Origin: JAHEJV01 sp964653555
GTDB taxonomy: Bacteria > Myxococcota_A > UBA9160 > SMWR01
DNA length: 64,000 bases
Reading direction: 5' to 3'
Assembly: GCA_964653555.1 (NCBI GenBank)
Contig: CAZZFT010000009.1
Span: 1-64,000 of the forward strand
Shown: piece by piece, positions 58,247-64,000 of the stretch
Layout of the letters: every line of letters begins with the position of its first letter
Position numbering within the stretch: position 1 is the first letter of the stretch
Notes under the pieces: model-generated
What the model was told of the DNA's origin: nothing
The model's database searches: none
What the model saw: the letters and a program-made list of their open reading frames with translations, nothing else
Program-made: the position numbers and the translations under genes

Positions 58247-60196
58247 ATGAGAATTCGAACCGCGGGGCTCGCCGTCCTCGCCATCGCGCTTGCCGCCGTC
58301 TCCGTCCCCAAGGGATGCGGGCGGAACATGGTGCTCGCCGGCACGGCATCGCGCTCCGTGCTGCCGCTCGTAGACGGCAGCCTTGGCTACCTCGACGCCG
58401 GGTTTCCCGATCGCCAGGACCCCACCGACCCCGGCATCGTCGTGCCCGCCTGGGACGACGGCCGCATCGCGGTGGGCAACGGCGACAACTTCTCGGCGTG
58501 GGTCCACGACGACCTGCGGGTCACGGCGCTGGCCATCGACGACCCGCGCAGCGCGGACCTCGTCGTGTTCGTGGCGAGCGACCTCTACATGATCTTCCGC
58601 ACCGACGGCGATGAGATCCGCGCCAAGGCCGCGGCCATGCTGCCCCCCGGGCTGGCCAATCGCATGCGCGTCCTCATCAGCGCCAACCACAACCACCACG
58701 GGCCGGACACCGCCTTCGACGTCAACCACTCCTGGTACGAGCACATGACGGACCAGGCCGCAGCCGCCGTGGCGGAGGCGGTGCTGTCGCGCCGGCCGGC
58801 GCGTCTGAGGGTGGCCGCCGGCGAGCACTGGTTCGGCATGAACGACAGCACCGACCCGCAGATCTTCGACCCGCGGCTGAACGCCCTGCAGGTGGTGGAC
58901 GTGCACGGTGACGTGATCGCCACCGCCGTGCAGTGGAACAACCACCCCGAGGGCACCCTGGGCTACCACCCGCCGCAGTCGGAGATCGCCGACGACTGCG
59001 TGGTGCTCGGCCTCTCCGGCAGCGACTGCGACGCCGAGGGCCGCTACTTCACGGCCGACTACCCGGGCGTGCTGCGCCAGGATCTCCAGGCCCGCTACGG
59101 CGGCGAGGTGCTCTACATGAATGGAGCCCTCGGCGTGCTGATCGGGCCCGGCGGCGCGCAGGTCTGGGAGGTGACCGAGGACCATCCGCTGGGCAACCAG
59201 ATGGTGGCGCCCGCCGGCGCCGAGGCGGCCGGGGGTGGCAGCGACTACACGGCCCGCAACTTCCGCCGCACCGCCATCGTCGGCGAGCAGCTGGCGCTGG
59301 CGGTCGAGCGCATCCTCGACGACGCCGCGCCGGTCGCCGAGCCGCGGGTCTCGTACGACGTGGAGCCGTTCTACACGCGGCTCAGCAACATCGGCTTCCG
59401 CTTCCTGCTCGTGGTCGATCCGAACACGGGCTTTACCGCGCTCGGCCACAACGTTGCGGTGATGTACACCTGCGATCTCCCCGCCAGCGACGCCACCTGC
59501 ACGCCGGACGGGGCGGCCGACGAGCCGGACCCGCTGCTCGGGTCGATCCGCGTGGGCGACCATCTGAAGAGCGCCGTCGAGTACGTGCGGATCGGCGAGG
59601 TGGGCATGATGTTCCTGCCCGGCGAGATCCCGGGCGAGCTCACCGCCGGCCTGCCGTCGGGATTCCGCTCGCACCCGGAGGACTGGTACGAGGAGCCGCC
59701 GGGCCGGCACGCCTTCGGCGCCGACTACACCATCCCGGGCTACACGTCGAACCGCATGGACGACGCCTACCGCTGGACGATCGGCCTGGGCAGCGACGAG
59801 CTCGGGTACTTCATCCCGATCTCGAACTTCCGGGTGCTGTGCGTCGCGGACCAGCTCGCCGGGGACGGCGCCTGTCAACAGCTGTACGACTTCGGCGTCA
59901 TCGACTTCCCCGATTCCGTCGCCGGCAGCACCTGCAAGGCCATCACCGAGGACCCCTCGCTGCTGGCGAACTACCCGCCGGACGCCGCGACTGCGCTAGC
60001 CGCCAGCTGCCGCTACGGCCAGGCCCTGGGAGAGGCCGACGGACACTACGAGGAGACGAACGCGGCCGGCTGGGACATGGCCCAGGACATGATGGATGCC
60101 GTGGCCGCCATCACCGGCAACGACGACCCGACCGAGGTGAACCCCGACTTCCCCGGTTGGTGGCAGGGCTACCTGCCGCCGGGTGACCTGCCGTAG
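58247..60196 (+). CDS. Exported neutral ceramidase-like protein
   Basis: 649 residues. A signal peptide (RTAGLAVLAIALAAVSVPKG), possibly a lipoprotein-type Cys at VPKGC, leads to a neutral/alkaline non-lysosomal ceramidase-like fold: LVVFVASDLYMIFRTD, then the zinc-binding SANHNHHGPDT, AVQWNNHPE, and the late GEVGMMFLPGEIPGEL. These His-rich motifs fit the metal site of ceramidases, which hydrolyse the amide of ceramides; the real substrate here could be another lipid amide. ATG 58247 follows GGAGGA. A strong hairpin terminator lies just after the stop. Confidence 0.8.
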   Translation: MRIRTAGLAVLAIALAAVSVPKGCGRNMVLAGTASRSVLPLVDGSLGYLDAGFPDRQDPTDPGIVVPAWDDGRIAVGNGDNFSAWVHDDLRVTALAIDDPRSADLVVFVASDLYMIFRTDGDEIRAKAAAMLPPGLANRMRVLISANHNHHGPDTAFDVNHSWYEHMTDQAAAAVAEAVLSRRPARLRVAAGEHWFGMNDSTDPQIFDPRLNALQVVDVHGDVIATAVQWNNHPEGTLGYHPPQSEIADDCVVLGLSGSDCDAEGRYFTADYPGVLRQDLQARYGGEVLYMNGALGVLIGPGGAQVWEVTEDHPLGNQMVAPAGAEAAGGGSDYTARNFRRTAIVGEQLALAVERILDDAAPVAEPRVSYDVEPFYTRLSNIGFRFLLVVDPNTGFTALGHNVAVMYTCDLPASDATCTPDGAADEPDPLLGSIRVGDHLKSAVEYVRIGEVGMMFLPGEIPGELTAGLPSGFRSHPEDWYEEPPGRHAFGADYTIPGYTSNRMDDAYRWTIGLGSDELGYFIPISNFRVLCVADQLAGDGACQQLYDFGVIDFPDSVAGSTCKAITEDPSLLANYPPDAATALAASCRYGQALGEADGHYEETNAAGWDMAQDMMDAVAAITGNDDPTEVNPDFPGWWQGYLPPGDLP

Positions 60197-60228
60197 AGGG
60201 CGCACCACCCTGGGGCGCTCGATCGAGG

Positions 60229-60259
60229 GCGCCGGCCCGGGGCTCGTCCGGGCCGGCGC
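60229..60259 (+). terminator. Strong hairpin after the ceramidase-like gene
   Basis: GCGCCGGCCCGG (60229-60240), loop GGCTCGT, CCGGGCCGGCGC (60248-60259): a perfect 12-base stem of GC pairs, 33 bases after the stop codon. No U tract follows, so it may act as a hairpin-only or Rho-assisted terminator. Confidence 0.6.
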
Positions 60260-60351
60260 GGATCGACGCGAGCACCCCTCTGCCGCGGGTCGCCTGCAGG
60301 CTCCCGGCCCTTCATCTGCAATGCCGATGTGTCGACCCGTACCCCCCAGCA

Positions 60352-60549
60352 GTGCGGCAACGTGCAGCTCGCACTCGGTCGCTACGGTTCGTCGGCCTCA
60401 TGCTCCTCCTTGGCACGGTGCCGTCCGCACTCTCGGTAGCCGAACGTGGCGCGAGCCCGGCCAACTTCGTGGTCATCTTGATCCCGGGCCTTCCGGGCCC
60501 CGTGTGTCTTGTGGGCGGTCTACGCTCCACGGCACCCGTGCGACACTAA
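60352..60549 (+). pseudogene. Exported protein start, possibly a truncated sulfatase
   Basis: A signal peptide-like stretch (RSLRFVGLMLLLGTVPSALS, VAERGASP) is followed by ANFVVILI, which resembles the start of a sulfatase (NFVVILxDD). The rest then reads PGLPGPVCLVGGLRS and stops; the catalytic CxPSR is missing. It ends 43 bases before dispersed repeat copy 5. The sulfatase guess rests on a very short likeness. Confidence 0.35.
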
Positions 60550-60592
60550 GGGGGCTTGGCGCGCAGTCACGGTGCGGCACACTGCGGGTCGC

Positions 60593-60668
60593 AGGATAGG
60601 CAGTATAAGCTGTGAATTCTCGCCAGGGCCGACAAGTAGGGCTATGTCAACCGTGCTGCCCCGCGGCG
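60593..60668 (+). repeat. Dispersed repeat, copy 5
   Basis: AGGATAGGCAGT (60593-60604), TATAAGC, GTGAATTCTCGCCAGGGCCG, ACAAGTAGGGCT, ATGTC, AACCGTGCTGCCCCGCGGCG. It has the full length of copy 2, with a weaker hairpin (AGTAGGGCT against AACCGTGCT). The ATG within it begins the next ORF (MST). Confidence 0.85.
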
Positions 60669-61009
60669 AGCACGCCTTCTTCGAATTGGGTCACTTCGCG
60701 CTATCCGAGGCCGAGCGCGAGATGATCCGGCCCGGCATCGGCAGCGTGCCCGAGCGGGCTGGAATCGTCGAACGCTTCGAGACGTTTCTGGATGAAGGCG
60801 CACGCAGGCCGGGAATCCCGATGCTCCGCCAGTCTCTCGACTACGTACGGAACGAACTCTCCCTCGACGCCAGCGAGTTCGTTCACGAGATGGTCGACGG
60901 GATCCTGGGCGACCACTATCCCGTGCCGGACCGAATCCTGACGTGTAGTGAGCACGTCATCCGTGCGTATCTGTCACAGGAAATGGCGAGTCCGAGCACA
61001 GTCTCGTAG
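60644..61009 (+). CDS. Hypothetical ORF reading out of repeat copy 5
   Basis: 121 residues starting at the repeat's ATGTCAACC (MSTVLPRGEHAFFELGHFAL). The middle (SEAEREMIRPGIGSVPERAG, IVERFETFLDEGARRPGIPM, LRQSLDYVRNELSLDASEF) looks like real helical coding sequence, but the last 30 residues overlap an antisense VOC fragment, so this is probably another truncated gene joined to the repeat. The family is not recognised. Confidence 0.4.
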   Translation: MSTVLPRGEHAFFELGHFALSEAEREMIRPGIGSVPERAGIVERFETFLDEGARRPGIPMLRQSLDYVRNELSLDASEFVHEMVDGILGDHYPVPDRILTCSEHVIRAYLSQEMASPSTVS

Positions 61010-61071
61010 AAGTGCTGGGATTCTTCGAGGTCCGTGACGTTGATGCAGTACTGGTCGATGCTGACCTTCAT
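60973..61071 (-). pseudogene. VOC-family (glyoxalase-like) N-terminal fragment
   Basis: MKVSIDQYCINVTDLEESQH then FYETVLGLAIS is the first beta-alpha unit of a vicinal-oxygen-chelate domain, with Gln/His metal-ligand positions. About 33 residues in it changes to unrelated sequence and ends. Start ATG 61071. It precedes the amidohydrolase gene downstream on the same strand. Confidence 0.6.
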
Positions 61072-61207
61072 GGTTTTGCGGGTCCTTCTTCCTGGAGTGG
61101 ACGTTGGCCGCAGCCGGAGTTCGACCGGCGCGGACGAGAAGACGGAATGGGATGATAGGCGGCTTTCTTCGACGCGGGTTCGCTGCGGGGACACGGCCCG
61201 TCTCGTC

Positions 61208-62515
61208 TCAATGGGGGAGCCCGAGGAAGCTCGCGAGATTGTCCCGCATGATCGCCAACACCTGGTTCTCGGGGAGACCGCCCAGCTGGGCCTCGACGTA
61301 TTCGCTCGGAAAGGCGAGTCCCTCGCCGTGCGGAAAGTCCGAGCCGAAGACGATGGGTTCGATGCCCACCTCCGCGATGACGCGCTGCACGTTCTCCTCG
61401 GGGAAGGGCGCCACGACGAAGTGCTCGCAAAAGATCTCCCGAGGCCGCCGATCGAGATCTCCCCAGCGCGCCTTGCGCCCCATCTGGAACGCGTGATCCA
61501 GCTTGCGAAGCAGATACGGAAGCCACGGCGTGCCCTGCTCGGCCAGACACACGTGGATGTCCGGGAAGCGGCAGAACAGACCGTGCATGATCATGCTAGT
61601 GACGGTCTCCATCGCCGGTCGATCGCACCAGTAGAGCACCCACTGCAGGGCGTCGAAATCACCGAGCACGGCATCCGGATCCTCGCTCAGGTCGGCACCG
61701 TACTTCTGGTAGTCGGTCGGTCCGACGTGCGTCGCGACGCGAACCTTCGCCTCGTTGATGCGGGCCCAGACGGGATCGAACACGGGGTCGGCGATGGAGC
61801 GGCCGCCGCGAGGGTTCGTGCGACCGCCGTGGGCATGGCCGGACACGAAGCCGAGCACGCGGGCGCCCTCGCGGATCACCCGCTCCACTTCCTCGACCGC
61901 CAGGTCGACGTCGGCCAGTGGGATATAGGGTGGCAGGAACATGCGTTCCTGATGCGCGTAGCCGACTTCTTCGTGTACCCACCGATTGTAGGCGCGGGCA
62001 TTCGCGTGGATCGCGTCGACATCGGCCTGGAATTCGTACTCGAGACTCAGGACATGTCCCGGGAACATGATCGCAGCGTGGATTCCCTGTTGATCCATCA
62101 ATGCCAGGCGACGATCCCGATCGCCCCAGGCCGCCTCTTGTCGCTTGAACTCCAGGATGAGTTCCTTGCGGCCCGGCTCGTCGAGGTCCTTGTAGGGATT
62201 CAGCCGGTTCAGGAACATGCCCGGAGCGCGAGCCCCACCGTCACCGGGCTTCGGACCCTCGGGGGAGGCGCTTGCGCCCGCGCTCGTCGTCGCGAGCGCG
62301 TCGACCTCCTGCTCGTTGCGCGGCGCGGATTCCCGCGTGAAGCCGAGCTTCGAGGGCTGGCTCCCGAACAGCTGCACGCGGCGTCCGTCTTCTCCACGCA
62401 CGAATCGAACCGCCTTGTCCCGAAAGCGTGGGGAGATGTAGCGCTCGTACATGTCCTCGGGCTCGACGAAGTGGTTGTCGGCATCGTTGATCTCGAAGGG
62501 GAGGTCTCGGTGCAT
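61208..62515 (-). CDS. Amidohydrolase-2 family metal-dependent hydrolase
   Basis: 435 residues, a TIM-barrel hydrolase of the ACMSD/amidohydrolase-2 type. The start EINDADNHFVEPEDMYERYI has the D-x-D/H-like entry, then MDQQGIHAAIMFPGHVLSLE, HVGPTDYQKYG, and a C-terminal FGSDFPHGEGL with the metal-binding Asp. Such proteins in acyl-CoA/steroid-degrading bacteria often have no defined substrate. ATG 62515 is divergent from the ECH gene. Confidence 0.88.
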   Translation of the reverse strand: MHRDLPFEINDADNHFVEPEDMYERYISPRFRDKAVRFVRGEDGRRVQLFGSQPSKLGFTRESAPRNEQEVDALATTSAGASASPEGPKPGDGGARAPGMFLNRLNPYKDLDEPGRKELILEFKRQEAAWGDRDRRLALMDQQGIHAAIMFPGHVLSLEYEFQADVDAIHANARAYNRWVHEEVGYAHQERMFLPPYIPLADVDLAVEEVERVIREGARVLGFVSGHAHGGRTNPRGGRSIADPVFDPVWARINEAKVRVATHVGPTDYQKYGADLSEDPDAVLGDFDALQWVLYWCDRPAMETVTSMIMHGLFCRFPDIHVCLAEQGTPWLPYLLRKLDHAFQMGRKARWGDLDRRPREIFCEHFVVAPFPEENVQRVIAEVGIEPIVFGSDFPHGEGLAFPSEYVEAQLGGLPENQVLAIMRDNLASFLGLPH

Positions 62516-62690
62516 CGTGGGTCTCCGCTTCTTCGCCTGCGCCCATGCGAGCGGCGCGTCCGGCCGAGCCCGCCTGTTTCGACGACGCGGGCGGGCGACC
62601 CGGCTGCGCTCGTCGGGATCATTCTGCAGGGTCGGGACGAGCCGTGTCCAGCAAGCGTATCATCGTTGCATCGATCCGCGGGAGGTGATG

Positions 62691-63512
62691 ATGGGAGCCG
62701 AGAACGTTCTGACCGAGCTGCGCGACCGCGTCTTGTATCTCACGCTCAACCGGCCCGCGAAGCTGAACGCGCTCACGGTGGGGCTGATGGACGACCTGAT
62801 CGATGCCGTGAAGGCGGCCGAGACCGATGCCGCCGTCGGTTGCGTCGTGCTGCGGGGCGCGGGGCGCGCCTTCTGCTCCGGCTGGGATCTCACGCCGGCT
62901 GCCTCGGGTGCGGCCGCCGCGCATGGCGCGCGCCCGCCCGAGGAGATGAGCTTGCGCGAGGACCTCGACGCGTTGGCGGCGAGGTCCGGTCGCTGGTCGA
63001 CGCTGTGGGGCCTGACGAAGCCGATCGTCGCCCAGGTTCACGGCTACTGCCTGGCGGGGGGCACCGACATGGCACTCAACTGCGACATGATCGTCGCGGC
63101 CGAGGATGCCGAGTTCGGTTTTCCGGCGGTTCGCTCGATGGGCTCACCGTCGACGCATATGTGGACCTACCTGGTGGGTCCGCAGTGGGCGAAGCGACTG
63201 TTGCTGACGGGAGAGCGCATCGACGGGAGGCTGGCGGAGCGCATCGGACTCGTGATGCAAGCCGTTGCGCCCGCGCAACTCGCGGACACGGTGCACGCTC
63301 TCGCCTCGAACGTGGCGCGCGTACCCTACGATCTGCTCGCCCAGAACAAGTCGATCTGCAACAAGGCCATCGAACTCATGGGCCGCACGCTGCTCCAGGA
63401 ACTCGCGCGCGAATCCGACGCCATGGCGCATCAGTCTCCGACGGCGCGGGAGTTCGCTCGGATCGCAAGGCGCGACGGCTTGAAGGCCGCCCTGGAATGG
63501 CAGAACCGCTAG
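62691..63512 (+). CDS. Enoyl-CoA hydratase/isomerase family protein
   Basis: A 273-residue crotonase. The oxyanion-hole motifs are VLRGAGRAFCSGWDL and VHGYCLAGGTDMALNCDMIV; DAEFGFPAVRSMGSPSTHMW carries the catalytic area where one Glu can be Ser or Pro. It belongs to the fatty-acid or terpenoid acyl-CoA pathways. ATG 62691 has GGAGG 5 bases upstream; an ATG at 62688 is too close to it. It is followed 11 bases later by the P450 gene. Confidence 0.92.
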   Translation: MGAENVLTELRDRVLYLTLNRPAKLNALTVGLMDDLIDAVKAAETDAAVGCVVLRGAGRAFCSGWDLTPAASGAAAAHGARPPEEMSLREDLDALAARSGRWSTLWGLTKPIVAQVHGYCLAGGTDMALNCDMIVAAEDAEFGFPAVRSMGSPSTHMWTYLVGPQWAKRLLLTGERIDGRLAERIGLVMQAVAPAQLADTVHALASNVARVPYDLLAQNKSICNKAIELMGRTLLQELARESDAMAHQSPTAREFARIARRDGLKAALEWQNR

Positions 63513-63523
63513 GATCGGTTCCG

Positions 63524-64000
63524 ATGGTCCACTACGATCCCTTCGGCAAGGACGTCATCCTGGGCGATCCGTACGCGGTCTACGCGCGGCTTCGCGACGA
63601 ATCGCCGGTCCACTTCCTCGAGAAGTGGGATAGCTGGGTGCTCTCGCGATTCCAGGACATCTGGGACGCGTGCATGGACACGGAGGCGTTCATCACCTCG
63701 CAGGGCACCACGCCGGGACAGCTGCTTACGCGCGTCCAGCCCGTGACCCCCACGCTGAATACGATCGATCCGCCCGAGCACACGCGATTGCGCGCCGAGA
63801 TGCGGAAGTTCTTCATGCCGCGTCGACTCGCGGAGTTCGAGCCGGTCTTCGAGCGCTACGTCGACGAGGCGATCGACGAGTGGGCGGAGCAGGGGGCGTG
63901 CGATGCCGTCACCGATTTTGCTCAGCCCCTGGCGACGCGCGTCGGCTGCAAGGTGGCAGGCTTCCCCGAGGAGGACGGGCCCTTCCTGCGCGGCGTGGTC
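63524..64000 (+). CDS. Cytochrome P450, N-terminal part (runs off the window)
   Basis: 159 residues of a bacterial P450 monooxygenase. The start YDPFGKDVILGDPYAVYARL, then SWVLSRFQDIWDACMDTEAF, and the helix C region IDPPEHTRLRAEMRKFFMPR are the usual P450 N-terminal blocks (the DPPEHTRLR motif contacts haem propionate). The haem-Cys domain lies beyond base 64000. It is in the same operon as the enoyl-CoA hydratase, so it may hydroxylate an acyl or terpenoid substrate. Confidence 0.9.
   Translation, partial: MVHYDPFGKDVILGDPYAVYARLRDESPVHFLEKWDSWVLSRFQDIWDACMDTEAFITSQGTTPGQLLTRVQPVTPTLNTIDPPEHTRLRAEMRKFFMPRRLAEFEPVFERYVDEAIDEWAEQGACDAVTDFAQPLATRVGCKVAGFPEEDGPFLRGVV

Overview
The window comes from a high-GC, Gram-negative bacterial chromosome. 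It carries several PEP-CTERM sorting tails, a wax ester synthase/diacylglycerol acyltransferase, an RND/MMPL exporter, a cytochrome c'-like protein, 2-oxoacid:ferredoxin oxidoreductase and NfnAB-type electron carriers, and many acyl-CoA enzymes. That mix resembles environmental Myxococcota or other former Deltaproteobacteria; the placement is inferred from gene content only. I saw no rRNA, tRNA or CRISPR array.

Layout. 1-2.4 kb: 3' end of clpB and an MFS transporter. 2.4-5.9 kb: a graveyard of broken genes (reductase, SLC13, CocE hydrolase, KdpE and AraC fragments) around two intact small genes (cytochrome c'-like, DUF1330). 5.9-18.9 kb: housekeeping, lipid and envelope genes, including WS/DGAT, a TPR-RND-DedA operon, MOSC, an isomerase, a thiolase-like/esterase pair, MarC, a LpxL-like acyltransferase and a secreted histidine phosphatase. 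19.0-23.0 kb: an RNA-modification island in which a bacterial Elp3 is divergent from a Trm9-like methyltransferase, followed by a TrmH-type methyltransferase. 24.5-27.1 kb: a membrane Ser/Thr kinase. 27.6-31.4 kb: an acyl-CoA operon (SDR, divergent two-subunit B12 mutase, truncated hydratases) behind a palindromic operator. 31.4-36.0 kb: fragments of one transposase family flanking a ParA-FHA fusion, then CBS, cytidylate-kinase-like and hemerythrin genes. 37.5-45.2 kb: a leftward redox operon (nfnA-nfnB-korA-korB-ferredoxin fusion) whose first gene is fused to an integrase fragment. 45.2-53.8 kb: exported, lipoprotein, beta-barrel and PEP-CTERM proteins. 53.9-58.1 kb: a segment that looks imported (frameshifted MOSC-ferredoxin reductase, Mug glycosylase, atypical SDR, IS66 and DJ-1 fragments). 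58.2-64 kb: a ceramidase-like enzyme, an amidohydrolase, an enoyl-CoA hydratase and the start of a cytochrome P450.

The most unusual features are: (1) a dispersed repeat of about 35-76 bp, with a fixed AGGATAGGCAGT end, present five times, mostly exactly where genes are cut off; (2) the Elp3/Trm9-like pair, which suggests a eukaryote-style wobble-uridine modification route in a bacterium; (3) a B12-dependent acyl-CoA mutase in which, by eye, the catalytic His is Tyr and the substrate Arg is lost; (4) the ParA-FHA fusion among transposase remnants; (5) the KorAB/NfnAB operon with a PFOR-like ferredoxin fusion.
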